The position numbers and the translations under genes are program-made. DNA of 64,000 bases from Bin87 sp965204395 (lineage in GTDB: Bacteria; Chloroflexota; Dehalococcoidia; Lucifugimonadales; UBA3495), in NCBI GenBank assembly GCA_965204395.1, contig OZ241987.1, forward strand, positions 1,550,001 through 1,614,000, written 5' to 3'. Shown one piece after another: positions 40,351 through 49,134 of the stretch (positions are counted from its first letter, which is position 1; each line of letters opens with the position of its first letter). The notes beneath the pieces are model-generated. The model saw only the letters and a list, made by a program, of their open reading frames with translations, ran no database searches and was not told the origin of the DNA.

Positions 40351-40821
40351 ATGAACCCACCACCCATCTACATCCTCGTAATGTGCACCGGCAACCGCGC
40401 CCGTTCCCAGATGGCCCACGGCTGGCTCACCCACCTCGGCGGCGAGCGCGTCCATGTGGACAGCGCCGGCGTTGAGCCCAAGGGAGTCCACCCGCTGGCG
40501 GTTCAGGTCATGTCCGAAGTCGGCATCGACATTTCCCACCACACATCCGACCACACCGACCACACCGACCGCTACGCCGCCAACGACTACGATCTGGCGC
40601 TAACCGTGTGCGACGCCGCCCGCGAGATTTGCCCCGTATTCCCCGGCGTCAAGCGCACCGTGCACCACGGCTTTACGGATCCCGACCAACCTGAACTGAG
40701 CGACGCCGACCTCGCCAGACGTTTCCGGCAGGTGCGCGACGAAATCGGCGACTACTGCCGTTCCATACTCAATGATTCGGAAACCTCGGCCGATATTACC
40801 CGCTCGTTGGGAAGCCGGTGA
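40351..40821 (+). CDS. arsC: Thioredoxin-type arsenate reductase/LMW phosphatase-like protein
   Basis: This 156-aa ArsC of the low-molecular-weight phosphatase fold has the P-loop VMCTGNRARSQMAHGWL (C-x5-R; Cys12 and Arg18). It has the redox pair region LTVCDAAREICPVFPG, matching the two further Cys of thioredoxin-coupled ArsC, and the acid segment HHGFTDPDQPE. The P-loop is changed from the usual CTGNSCRS to CTGNRARS. A His/Asp/Thr repeat (HHTSDHTDHTD) precedes the redox loop. It reduces arsenate to arsenite; no arsenite exporter or ArsR gene is next to it. Confidence 0.85.
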   Translation: MNPPPIYILVMCTGNRARSQMAHGWLTHLGGERVHVDSAGVEPKGVHPLAVQVMSEVGIDISHHTSDHTDHTDRYAANDYDLALTVCDAAREICPVFPGVKRTVHHGFTDPDQPELSDADLARRFRQVRDEIGDYCRSILNDSETSADITRSLGSR

Positions 40822-40938
40822 AAAGCGATTCAGGCCCGCCTGAAATGCGCACGATCCGTAGTCTATAATCGCAGTGTGGAGCGATGCCCGCATCGCCCAA
40901 CGAGTGTATCGGCCTCTCCCCGCCTGAGGAGGACCACC

Positions 40939-41127
40939 ATGACAATGCTGCCGCCACCGCACCATCCCGACGAGCACCTCATGCACTCCAGGACTCAGCG
41001 CAAGCTGCAGGACGCCGAGGGAAACAAGGGAAGCCGCGGGGTTACCAGGGGCGATGTGGCGCTTGTGTCCGGATTGGCGTTCGCGGCAATATTGCTTATC
41101 GCTTTCCTCGTCTTCCTGCTGTTCTGA
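40939..41127 (+). CDS. Small single-helix membrane protein
   Basis: This 62-aa protein has a charged N-terminus (HSRTQRKLQDAEGNKGSRG) and one C-terminal hydrophobic helix (LVSGLAFAAILLIAFLVFLLF). A strong GAGGAGG site precedes ATG 40939. No family is recognised. A C-tail anchored topology is likely. Confidence 0.6.
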   Translation: MTMLPPPHHPDEHLMHSRTQRKLQDAEGNKGSRGVTRGDVALVSGLAFAAILLIAFLVFLLF

Positions 41128-41142
41128 TTCGCCTGCCGGATG

Positions 41143-41919
41143 CTACCGCCGCGGCGATGGCCCCAGGTGCGATCCCGCGTCCACCAGAATCGTCTCGCCG
41201 GTGACGTGCTCCGCGCCTTCCAGCAGCCAGATCACGGGGTCTGCCACCGTCTGCGTGGTGCCGGCCGATTTTAGCGGCGCACTCTCCGCGTACCGCTCAA
41301 TGAACGCCTCGTAGCCATCGCCCAGGCCGTCCCGCCACCAGCGCGTCTGCATCACCCCCGGGCACACCGCGTTGACCCTTATCTCCGGCGCAAGCGCCCG
41401 CGCCAGCGAGTACGTCATCACGTTCAGCGCCGCCTTGGACGCCGCGTATGCGATTGAACTCCCCGTCCCGCTGAACCCGGACCCCGACGACACATTGACG
41501 ATTGCTCCTTTGCCCAGTTCCTGCATGGCCGGCGTAACCGCCCGCGCCATCTGGAACGCGCCCACCACGTTCACGTCCAGCACCCGCCGGAAGTCCTCCG
41601 AGTCCAGGCCCTCCAGGTTGTGATGCGGCACGATCACCGACGTGGCGGCGTTGTTGACCAGCCCGTCGATCCGGCCCCACTGCTCCAGCGCCGCCTGCGC
41701 CATCCGCCGGCAGTCCTCGTCCACAGACACGTCGGCCTGGCACAGGATGGCCTCGCCGCCGGCCGCCCGGCACGCCTCCACTGATGCTTTGGCCTCGGTC
41801 TCGCTCCTGGTGTAGTTGATCACCACGCGCCCGCCCTTGGCCGCTAACTTTTGAGCCACCGTCGCGCCCAACCCGGTGGCCGACCCCGTGATTATGAACA
41901 CGCCGCCTTGAATCTCCAT
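41143..41919 (-). CDS. Short-chain dehydrogenase/reductase
   Basis: This 258-aa classical SDR has the cofactor motif FIITGSATGLGATVA (TGxxxGxG), NNAATSV, the catalytic Ser in NVSSGSGFSGTG, Tyr-x3-Lys in IAYAASKAALN, and VCPGVMQTRWWRDG after it. It is an NAD(P)-dependent oxidoreductase; the basic Arg/Lys near residue 37 (NYTRSETEAK) hints at NADP. The substrate is unknown. It converges with the small membrane protein gene. Confidence 0.92.
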   Translation of the reverse strand: MEIQGGVFIITGSATGLGATVAQKLAAKGGRVVINYTRSETEAKASVEACRAAGGEAILCQADVSVDEDCRRMAQAALEQWGRIDGLVNNAATSVIVPHHNLEGLDSEDFRRVLDVNVVGAFQMARAVTPAMQELGKGAIVNVSSGSGFSGTGSSIAYAASKAALNVMTYSLARALAPEIRVNAVCPGVMQTRWWRDGLGDGYEAFIERYAESAPLKSAGTTQTVADPVIWLLEGAEHVTGETILVDAGSHLGPSPRR

Positions 41920-42019
41920 CGTCCTACCCCAATCGTTTGCAGTTTGGCCGGATTATAGCGGATGATCGATGCACCCCCATCGTTAGACGACTGCATGGGC
42001 ATCGTGCGCAGTAACCATC

Positions 42020-42046
42020 GTAGGGGCGAGGCATGCCTCGCCCCTA
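42020..42046. repeat. GTAGGGGCGAGGC palindrome
   Basis: This is a perfect inverted repeat (GTAGGGGCGAGGC / GCCTCGCCCCTAC), the same outer arms as at 2023 and 6718 but with a different centre (GCATGC). It lies in the 196-bp gap between divergent or convergent catabolic genes. Confidence 0.85.
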
Positions 42047-42115
42047 CCTCCGCCAACCAAATTTCCGGACCGAATTACGCCCAGCGTTGAATCTCCACGA
42101 TCAATGGACTGGGAT

Positions 42116-43171
42116 TCACCCGTTGATCAGGTAGTCAACCGCCAGCCGGTGGCTCACCAGCAATCCCGGCACCCGGTTCGGGTCGGTGCGTCCCCAGCCG
42201 CACTCGGTGGCGACGCCGAACGACGGCAGGAACCGCAGCGCCGCATCTATGCGGTCGCAATCCCCATCCTCGTCGTCGTAGTGAATCAGGCCCAGCATGA
42301 CCTCGGTGTCGTCCGGAATTTCGAGCCCCCGCAACGGCCGGAAATACGCGGCGTCTGTCCGGTCCTGCGGCACCGGCATGTGGACGAAATCGAGCGGTCG
42401 ATTCAGACCTGCAACGATCCCGTTGGCGATCTCCACCAGGATGCCCATGTCCTTGGGCATAACCAGGTGCTCATCCCGCGGCGACCCGTAGCACAGGTGG
42501 TAGCCAAGGTCCACCGCGTCCGGCACGGCGTTGCCCAGCCTATCCAACTCGGCGAATACCTGGTCCCTGTAGTCGTCGGGCCTCTGAGGAAAGTAGTCCT
42601 CGAAGATCAGTACCTCCTGGCACACGTCCCACTGGATCGACAACTTGTCGTGCGACACCGACCCGACTATCTCGCCCAGTGCAGACAACAGCGAGCGTTC
42701 GTACGCGGGTATGTAATCGTCCCGCGCGCTCGGGCTGACGTACATGTACGCCGTAGCCATCGGCGTGGGCAGCGAAACCTGGAACCGTGTGTCCGGCCCG
42801 ATGACCCTGTCGGCCTGCAACCGTGTGTACAGCTCGAACGACTCCAGCGCCGCCTCGGCGTAACCAGTGGGAAACTCCACCGACGCCGGGTCAACGCCGG
42901 CCCTGAAACGAACATACGGCGTTTCCCGCAGCAGTTGGCCGTCCCACTGGTACAGGGCGTACGGCGGTTCGTCCGTATCGACCTCCATGTCGGGATGCTC
43001 CAGCAGCATCTCCCGCTGGAACCAGATCCACCGGCCGCGCTCTCCCGTCTCCCCGTCGGTGATGCGACGCAGGAACGGGTTCAGCGCGCCGCTCACCGTC
43101 CTGAACACGGTCTCGGCGTCGGGCAACGGGACGCTGCCCACCAGGTGGATGCCGCTGCCGGATGTGGTCAT
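42116..43171 (-). CDS. UROD/MetE-like superfamily protein
   Basis: This 351-aa protein has the N-terminal HLVGSVPLPDAETVFR seen in methionine-synthase II/UROD-like folds, a central SIQWDVCQE and a C-terminal FGVATECGWGRTDP carrying the metal-type Glu/Cys. This is the cobalamin-independent methyltransferase (MetE) fold without its N-terminal half. The reaction is unknown. The start at 43171 is preferred over an upstream frame inside the downstream gene region. It follows the DAO gene by 19 nt on the same strand. Confidence 0.75.
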   Translation of the reverse strand: MTTSGSGIHLVGSVPLPDAETVFRTVSGALNPFLRRITDGETGERGRWIWFQREMLLEHPDMEVDTDEPPYALYQWDGQLLRETPYVRFRAGVDPASVEFPTGYAEAALESFELYTRLQADRVIGPDTRFQVSLPTPMATAYMYVSPSARDDYIPAYERSLLSALGEIVGSVSHDKLSIQWDVCQEVLIFEDYFPQRPDDYRDQVFAELDRLGNAVPDAVDLGYHLCYGSPRDEHLVMPKDMGILVEIANGIVAGLNRPLDFVHMPVPQDRTDAAYFRPLRGLEIPDDTEVMLGLIHYDDEDGDCDRIDAALRFLPSFGVATECGWGRTDPNRVPGLLVSHRLAVDYLING

Positions 43172-43190
43172 ATCCCCTCCAGATCTCGGA

Positions 43191-44378
43191 TCACTGGTGG
43201 CTGGTGCCCTGGTACGGGTGCTCCGCCAGAAGCGGCTCGCCATCGTCAAACCGGCTCAACCGGAACCGCTCAATGGGATGGTCCCTGCATCCACCGTGTA
43301 GCACCAGTTCCGCCACCATCCTCCCTATCACCGGCGATAGCTTGAAACCGTGGCCGCTGAACCCCGCCGCTCGATACAGTCCCGCGACACTTGGACTCTG
43401 GTCGATGATGGGGTTGGCGTCGGGCGTCATGTCGTAGTGGGCGCTGTAACCGCCCCGGCAGGTGGCGCCGGCGAAGTCGGGCAACCGCTGGGTGGCGCGC
43501 CGCCACAGGCTCTCGATCATGTCGTGGTCGGCATTCCTGGGGATGTTGTCGGGATCGTCCATCTCGATCAGGTCGCCGGGTCCCTCGGCTCCCACCAGCG
43601 TGCCCCGGCCGGCGTCCTCTCGCAGGTACGCGCCCGTGGAGCGGTCAATCACTATCGTGCTCATGGACTCCAATGCCGGCGGGCGGAAGAAATGGGCCAT
43701 CTGCACCCGCGCCGCAACTATCGGCAGCGGCTCCGCTATGTCGCCGACCAACCGGTTCGTCCTGGAGCCGGCGGCCACTACCACCGCGCCGGTCTCGATG
43801 CGCCCGGTCGCCGTCTCAACGCCCGCTATTTGCCCACCAGATGTGACCAAGCCGGTAACGGGCGTTTGGGTCAGGATCTCCGCGCCCAGCGACCGCGCTC
43901 GCTCCGCATAGGCGTAGGTCGTCGCCACCGGGTCCGCGTAGCCGGCGTCGGGTTCGTATGCGCACACCGCGATGCCTGAAACGTCCAACTGCGGCACGAT
44001 GTTCGTTGCCTCCGACGGGGTGAGCATCTCGATGTTGACGCCCAAGTCCCGGTTCATCGCGACATTGGCGCGCACCGCCGGCTCGTCGTGCTGAGGGAAC
44101 AGTTGCAGCCGGCCGGTTTGCCTGAATCTCGCGTCGCCGCCGATCACCTCTGCGAAGTTGTGGAACACCAACCGCGCCTCCATGGACATCCGCACCAGCA
44201 CCGGATGCAGGTAGTGTTCCCTAACCATTGCGCCGGACAGACCGCTGGCTCCGCCGGCCAAATGGCCCTGCTCCACCAACACAACCCTGCCGGAACCAAT
44301 CAGGGCCAGGTGCATGGCGATGCTGGTCCCGATCACGCCGCCGCCCACCACGACAATATCCGCCGTCAAGTTTGCCAT
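43191..44378 (-). CDS. FAD-dependent oxidoreductase (DAO/sarcosine oxidase-like)
   Basis: This 395-aa DAO-family enzyme has the Rossmann motif DIVVVGGGVIGTSIAMHLA (GxGxxG), a GGASGLSGAMVREHYLHP substrate-side loop, the second FAD segment GAVVVAAGSRTNRLVG and a C-terminal GLYRAAGFSGHGFKLSPVIGRMVAELV. It oxidises an amine or amino acid. The next gene on the strand is a MetE-like protein, so a methyl-group or N-methyl compound pathway is possible but unproven. Confidence 0.9.
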   Translation of the reverse strand: MANLTADIVVVGGGVIGTSIAMHLALIGSGRVVLVEQGHLAGGASGLSGAMVREHYLHPVLVRMSMEARLVFHNFAEVIGGDARFRQTGRLQLFPQHDEPAVRANVAMNRDLGVNIEMLTPSEATNIVPQLDVSGIAVCAYEPDAGYADPVATTYAYAERARSLGAEILTQTPVTGLVTSGGQIAGVETATGRIETGAVVVAAGSRTNRLVGDIAEPLPIVAARVQMAHFFRPPALESMSTIVIDRSTGAYLREDAGRGTLVGAEGPGDLIEMDDPDNIPRNADHDMIESLWRRATQRLPDFAGATCRGGYSAHYDMTPDANPIIDQSPSVAGLYRAAGFSGHGFKLSPVIGRMVAELVLHGGCRDHPIERFRLSRFDDGEPLLAEHPYQGTSHQ

Positions 44379-44835
44379 CCCTATCCGCCTGCTACTTGGT
44401 TAATCTTGGCTCCATCCGGGACGCCGCGAGTCGCATGCCCCGGTCTCCCCGAGTCCGGAGGATGTTATCACCCACCGGGCGATTTTGCCGTTTGTCCATC
44501 CTACAGGTAACTGTTCAGATTCGCGGAGCCATTTGCGCGTTCAACATGTCATTCCGGACTTGATCCGGAATCCAAGAACTTTTTGCCCTGTTCACGGTTG
44601 CCCATGAGCAGGTTTCCTGGATACCGGCATCCGCCTATGGCGGACATCTCCGACTTTCGCCGGTATGACGGTTTGGTTTGGGATGGTCACCTCAAACCTG
44701 AACAGCCACTCTTGCAGATGCGAACCCGTGCGCGCTCGAAGCGCGACCTTGGCATGCCAGCGAATGCGCAGCCGATCCATCAACAATCGCCCAACGTATC
44801 AAGGTTTATATAGTCAATAGTTATGGAGGCATCCG
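44379..44835. other. Intergenic region with repeats
   Basis: No gene is seen. A TTCCGGACTTGATCCGGAA palindrome, a repeat type widespread in many bacteria, is at 44547-44570. A degenerate ATCCGCCTATGGCGGA unit is at about 44622-44644. The right end is AT-richer (GTTTATATAGTCAATAG) and may hold the promoter of the small protein at 44836. Confidence 0.6.
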
Positions 44836-44988
44836 ATGCGCAATAAAAACGGGCCACTCCGATGGAGCACACTCAAGAAGTCCCCGATGTTCCTGGCCGC
44901 CGTGGCCGCCGGCGTCGTACTGCTGGTGGCGGCCCTCGCAATGATCTCTTCCCGACCGGCCAACGATGGCGACGACCGGCCTGCGTGA
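44836..44988 (+). CDS. 50-aa single-pass membrane peptide
   Basis: This is an open frame of MRNKNGPLRWSTLKKSPMF followed by a hydrophobic helix (LAAVAAGVVLLVAALAMI) and an acidic tail (DGDDRPA). GGAGG lies 6 nt upstream of the ATG at 44836. The positive-inside N-terminus suggests an N-in orientation. It resembles short membrane peptides but no family is known. Confidence 0.5.
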   Translation: MRNKNGPLRWSTLKKSPMFLAAVAAGVVLLVAALAMISSRPANDGDDRPA

Positions 44989-45000
44989 TCGTGCCTCGCG

Positions 45001-46314
45001 CTAGTCGGCGGCTCTCGCTTGAGCGGGCTGCAGGTCGGCGGGCAGATGAGTTTCCCAGTCGGGGATTTGCAAAACGCGCGGCGATGGCAACAACGAGGCC
45101 TGGACCAAAGCCATCGTGCTGAACCCCAGAGACATCAGCAGCGGCGCCAGGTACGTCCCCGTAATATCCCACAGTATCCCGGCGGTGACGGGCGCCAGCC
45201 CCATGCCCAGGCCGCTGCCCAGGCTCTGCCAACCGTAAAGGCTGCCCTGGGGCACGTTTCCGTAATACTGGCGGTTGGCGATGGGGAACGTGGGCACCTC
45301 GGTGCTCTGGCCGATGCCAAAGAGTATGCCGAACAGGTAATAGGCCCAGACGTCGTTGAAGAAGATAATCAGCAGCAGCGGGAACACCTGCAAGGCCATC
45401 CCGACGATCCACACCAACCGGCAACCCAGGCGCTCCGCCATCACGGGCACGGCGGCACGGACGACTACTCCCACGACCTGCTGGGCGGCCAGGACGCCGG
45501 TGGCTGCGCCCAGGGACAGGCCCCGGTCCACGGCGATGGCCACCACCAACACGTTGATAATCTGGTGCCCCATGCAGCCCCAGTAGTGGATACCGATCAG
45601 GTTCCAGAAGGTAACGGTGCGCTTGGCCTGCTGGAGAAAAACCCTGGCCCTTACCTTGGAGGTCTCGTCGTTGCGGGGCCTTTGAATCGGCGCGTCTCCA
45701 ACGTCGCCAAAGGGGCGCAGGCCGATGTCCGCCGGCGTGTTGTAGAAGAACCTCACCAGCACGAGCAGCAGGGCCCCGCCCGCCATGCCGGGAAGCCAGA
45801 AAATCCACCGTATCCCCAACTGGCCGAACGCCGCGCCGATCAGGAACAGGAACGCGACCACGCCGATCCCCTGGAACGACCAGACGACACCCATAGCCGC
45901 TCCCAGGTGTCTCCGGAACCACAGGGTGATACCGGACACCGGCAGCACGGTGAAAACGGTGGAGGCGATGCCGAGGATCACGCCGAAGTAGAGGTAGAAC
46001 TGCCAGAGGCTGGTCATGATGCCGGTCAGCAACATTCCGGCGATGAACAGCACGGCTCCAATCAACAGGAACCAACGCACTCCGTAGCGGTCGCCGAGCC
46101 AACCAACGTACGGGCTCGCCAGTCCGAAGATTATCCACTGGAGGCTGAAGGCCAGGCTGATCGCGCCGTAGCTCCAGCCGAAACCCGCGGCGGGGTCGCT
46201 CAGGTGGGGCACCAAGGCAGCGGCCGCAAACCGCACCGACGAGGTTATGAACCCCATCATCGCGGCGATAGCCACGATGATCCACGCGTAGTGGAGTCTG
46301 CCCTTCAGAAACAT
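45001..46314 (-). CDS. MFS transporter (OFA/monocarboxylate-like)
   Basis: This 437-aa, 12-helix MFS protein has the N-terminal HYAWIIVAIAAMMGFITSSVRF, GFGWSYGAISLAFSLQWIIFGLASPYVGWLGDRYGVRW and a central cytoplasmic loop at about 190-235. The pattern fits oxalate/formate- or monocarboxylate-type antiporters. It lies beside MmgE/PrpD and could take up the acid used there, but this is inference. The C-terminal tail is Ala/Gln-rich (PADLQPAQARAAD). Confidence 0.85.
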   Translation of the reverse strand: MFLKGRLHYAWIIVAIAAMMGFITSSVRFAAAALVPHLSDPAAGFGWSYGAISLAFSLQWIIFGLASPYVGWLGDRYGVRWFLLIGAVLFIAGMLLTGIMTSLWQFYLYFGVILGIASTVFTVLPVSGITLWFRRHLGAAMGVVWSFQGIGVVAFLFLIGAAFGQLGIRWIFWLPGMAGGALLLVLVRFFYNTPADIGLRPFGDVGDAPIQRPRNDETSKVRARVFLQQAKRTVTFWNLIGIHYWGCMGHQIINVLVVAIAVDRGLSLGAATGVLAAQQVVGVVVRAAVPVMAERLGCRLVWIVGMALQVFPLLLIIFFNDVWAYYLFGILFGIGQSTEVPTFPIANRQYYGNVPQGSLYGWQSLGSGLGMGLAPVTAGILWDITGTYLAPLLMSLGFSTMALVQASLLPSPRVLQIPDWETHLPADLQPAQARAAD

Positions 46315-46357
46315 GGAAACCGTGACTCGGCTGGACTAGAGTAACGAGACTGGCCCG

Positions 46358-47701
46358 TCAGTTCCTGCCCATTGCCACCTGTCCCAGCACGGCCATCAAC
46401 TGCGCCGTGTCGTCCAGGCTCTCCAGGTTCTCCAGCATCTCCAGCACGCGCTCGGCGTCAGCGTCGGACAGCGCGCGAACGAAGCAGTCCTGGACCTTCG
46501 CCAGCCGCTGCTCCCGGGACATCGGGTTGCCCGCCGACCCGCTGAAGGCGACGCACTCGGCGCTGACCGTCCTCCCGTCTTTGAGCACGGCAGTCGCCAG
46601 CGTAGCGCCCGATTCGGGGCCTTCCGGTTCCACCCGCATGCGGCCCAGCATATCTTCCATGTCCGGCGAGAACCGGCGGGGGTCGGTGAAGGTGTCGATT
46701 CCCACGCGCCCGTCCAGCAGGGCGGCGGCGGCGCAGTATTCCACGCTGAACTTGCCATCCAATCCGCTGCGGGGCCTGGGACCCGAGTGGCCCCGTCCCC
46801 GGCGGCTGATGGTAACCTGCTCGATGTCGTCGGGCCCGATGCCGTTCTCGTCGCGCAGGTTCAGCGCCGCCTCGATGGCGTTCTGCATGTACACCTGGGC
46901 CGGGAACCGCTTGATGTCATAGCCCGGATCGACCAGCCGCCACGACGCGCCCAGCCCGCCGGTGGCAATATCCCAGTCGAACTCACCGCCGAACAGGGCC
47001 GCCGCGTAACCCACCGGAGACTCCAGAACCTCGTCGCTGGCCGTGTAGCCCATGCCGGCCAGGATGCCCGCCTCGGCTCCCATGCGCGCCGCGTTGCCCG
47101 GGTGCGTGGACTTCACCATGGTGCCCGTGTTGGCGGTGAGGCCGCCGGTGCGGGATGCCGCGATGCCCAGTGCCATCAGGGTCTGGTCCGCGTCCAAGCC
47201 CATCGTCTTGGCGGATGCCGCCGCGCCTCCCAGTGGTCCCACCAGGCCCGGCGGGTGATAGCCGGCGCGGGTAGCTGGAGCCGATGCGGCTCGCAGCCGT
47301 CCCTGGATCTCCCAACCCAGCACGTAGGCGGTGATCACGCGATCACCCGAGATGTGGTGCTGCTCGGCCAGCGCCAGGGCCGACGGCAGGCAGGATGAGG
47401 TGCCGTGGGTAGGCGGGAAACCCTGGATCTCGTAGTCCAGGCAGTGCCCGAAGACCCCGTTGGCGAATGCTGCGGACGGCGGGTTGGTCTTGTAGCCCCA
47501 ACCGACCACCGACGCCTGGGGCGTCCCGCCGGCGTCCCGCACGTAGCGCCCGATGATGTCGGCCAGTTCCTGCACCGAGCCCGCCACCATGTTGGCCACC
47601 CCGTCCAGGATGGCTATCTTGGCCGCCTCCACCACCGGCGACGGCAGGCTCTCGAAGTCGGTGTCGGCGATAAACTCCGCCAGGGTTCGGGTAGTAGTCA
47701 T
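46358..47701 (-). CDS. MmgE/PrpD family protein (2-methylcitrate dehydratase-like)
   Basis: This 447-aa protein starts MTTTRTLAEFIADTDFESLPSPVVEAAKIAILD and has the family core FANGVFGHCLDYEIQGFPPTHGTSSCLPSALALAE. It continues with TAYVLGWEIQGRLRAAS and VKSTHPGNAARMGAEAGILAG. Members dehydrate 2-methylcitrate or decarboxylate cis-aconitate-like acids. No prpB/prpC is nearby, so the substrate may differ. It is transcribed in the same direction as the MFS gene 43 nt away. Confidence 0.9.
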   Translation of the reverse strand: MTTTRTLAEFIADTDFESLPSPVVEAAKIAILDGVANMVAGSVQELADIIGRYVRDAGGTPQASVVGWGYKTNPPSAAFANGVFGHCLDYEIQGFPPTHGTSSCLPSALALAEQHHISGDRVITAYVLGWEIQGRLRAASAPATRAGYHPPGLVGPLGGAAASAKTMGLDADQTLMALGIAASRTGGLTANTGTMVKSTHPGNAARMGAEAGILAGMGYTASDEVLESPVGYAAALFGGEFDWDIATGGLGASWRLVDPGYDIKRFPAQVYMQNAIEAALNLRDENGIGPDDIEQVTISRRGRGHSGPRPRSGLDGKFSVEYCAAAALLDGRVGIDTFTDPRRFSPDMEDMLGRMRVEPEGPESGATLATAVLKDGRTVSAECVAFSGSAGNPMSREQRLAKVQDCFVRALSDADAERVLEMLENLESLDDTAQLMAVLGQVAMGRN

Positions 47702-47866
47702 GGAATACCTACCTCACGGGCACGGGACGGCGTCAAAGTGGGAAGTGTTACGCACGGTCGCGTTGGCCGAGTGGCCGGTCGACAGGGTATCACCCAGGGC
47801 AGGGTAAAGCCACCGCCGCAGCGTCGCACAACAGGATGATTGCAAAGTCGAAAAGTCCTCCTGTCC

Positions 47867-47935
47867 CGCTCATCCTGAGCCTGTCGAAGGGTGGCCGGCC
47901 GGCGCCGGAACATGGTTCGACAGGCTCACCATGGG
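47867..47935. repeat. Inverted pair of GAGCCTGTCGAA repeats
   Basis: A CTCATCCTGAGCCTGTCGAA copy and an inverted GGTTCGACAGGCTCACCATG copy face each other with about 22 bp between, giving a potential 13-bp stem. It sits downstream of the PrpD-like gene and upstream of the VOC genes. Confidence 0.8.
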
Positions 47936-48068
47936 CGGAAACTCGGCAGACTTCGCAATCGTCCTGCGTCGCACAATGCCAACCTGGGATGACTTGATCC
48001 GACTACCGACGCTCCACCGCATCGCGAGCGGGCTATAATGTGCCGAAACCAGACTGGGAGGCGCCCCT

Positions 48069-48479
48069 ATGGCCAAGATCAAGCACGTTGCCATCACCTG
48101 CGAGGATCCGGATGCGGTGGCAAAGTTCTACAAGGAAGGCTTCGACCTGTTCGAGGTCGCCCGCAACGCCCGGCAAATCCAGCTTTCCGACGGCGACATC
48201 AACCTGACCATCCTCAAGTGGAAGACCAACGAGGACGCCGACGTCGGCCCCAACGGCGAGAACTATGACGGCATCCACCACATCGGTTTCCAGGTCGACA
48301 GCCTGGAGGAAACCGGAGCGAAGCTGAAGGAAATCAACGGCGAAGAGATAGTGCGGCGTGATGTGGCCCCAGACGGTCAGCCCCGTCCGCCGCGCGCCGA
48401 GGAAAAGTGGTCTGGCCCCAACGGGCAGGTGCTGGACATTTCGGAGCCGGGCTGGCTCCACAAGCTGCCCATGGACTAG
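48069..48479 (+). CDS. VOC-family (glyoxalase/dioxygenase fold) protein
   Basis: This 136-aa VOC protein starts IKHVAITCEDPDAVAKFYKEGFDLFEVA. The metal-type His (KHVAI), a second His in GIHHIGFQVDSLE, and Glu in VLDISEPGW are visible, so metal binding is plausible. A GGAGG site precedes ATG 48069. It is followed on the same strand by a second VOC gene. Confidence 0.85.
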   Translation: MAKIKHVAITCEDPDAVAKFYKEGFDLFEVARNARQIQLSDGDINLTILKWKTNEDADVGPNGENYDGIHHIGFQVDSLEETGAKLKEINGEEIVRRDVAPDGQPRPPRAEEKWSGPNGQVLDISEPGWLHKLPMD

Positions 48480-48565
48480 ATATCCATCTATTCCCAACCG
48501 TCTCGCATGGCGGCCCGATTCGCGAACCGCATGGGCCCGCCGTCAACTCCAGGGAGGCGAACCTC

Positions 48566-49015
48566 ATGGACGCAACCTGCGTAACCCATATTGGAATCTG
48601 CGTCAGCGACATGGACCGGTCGCTGGCTTTCTACCGCGACATACTGGGCATGACCGTCCTGGGCGACCGCATGACCGACCCCACCGAGGGCGGGCGCCTG
48701 CACAACTACCTGCACGAACGCCAGGCCCGTCGCTGGGTCAGCCTGGCCTACGGCGACGGAGCCACGCCCACGCTGACCCTAACCAGCCATCCCGGCGACA
48801 ACCCCGACGGGGAACCCATCAAGCTGGACATGGTCGGCATCAGCCACATCTCCTTTGGTGTCGAGGACGTGAAGGGGTTGACCGAGGAACTGCTCAGCAA
48901 GGGCGTCGAACTCGCCGGCCCCATCGAGTCGTTCACCAACGCCGACGGCGATATCCGCAGCATCTACGTTCACGACCCCGACGGCATCCTGGTGCAATTC
49001 AACACCCCGCACTAG
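48566..49015 (+). CDS. VOC-family protein
   Basis: This 149-aa VOC protein has CVTHIGICVSDMDRSLAFYRDILGM, ISHISFGVEDVKGL and the terminal IRSIYVHDPDGILVQFNTP. The His (VTHIG, ISHIS) and the C-terminal position where a Gln replaces the more usual Glu (LVQF) are the metal-type sites. Related proteins include methylmalonyl-CoA epimerases and glyoxalases. AGGGAGG lies 8 nt upstream. A strong terminator follows at 49088. Confidence 0.85.
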   Translation: MDATCVTHIGICVSDMDRSLAFYRDILGMTVLGDRMTDPTEGGRLHNYLHERQARRWVSLAYGDGATPTLTLTSHPGDNPDGEPIKLDMVGISHISFGVEDVKGLTEELLSKGVELAGPIESFTNADGDIRSIYVHDPDGILVQFNTPH

Positions 49016-49087
49016 CCGGCCTCTCCTCCGGTTCGAGCACATGCCAGGCTGACACGCGACCACTCGAACCCGATCGCAAAAATAAAA

Positions 49088-49114
49088 CGCCCGGGAACGA
49101 TCTCCCGGGCGTTT
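49088..49114. terminator. Bidirectional rho-independent terminator
   Basis: A 9-bp perfect stem (CGCCCGGGA / TCCCGGGCG) with a short loop is followed by TTTGC and preceded by AAATAAAA. It can therefore end both the VOC genes (+) and the CapA gene (-, stop at 49135). Confidence 0.85.
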
Positions 49115-49134
49115 GCAATGCCGGCTATTGCCGC

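Noticed and set aside
45019..46344. 441-aa plus-strand open frame
   Set aside because: It is antisense to the MFS transporter; Gln/Asp/His-rich without any fold signature.
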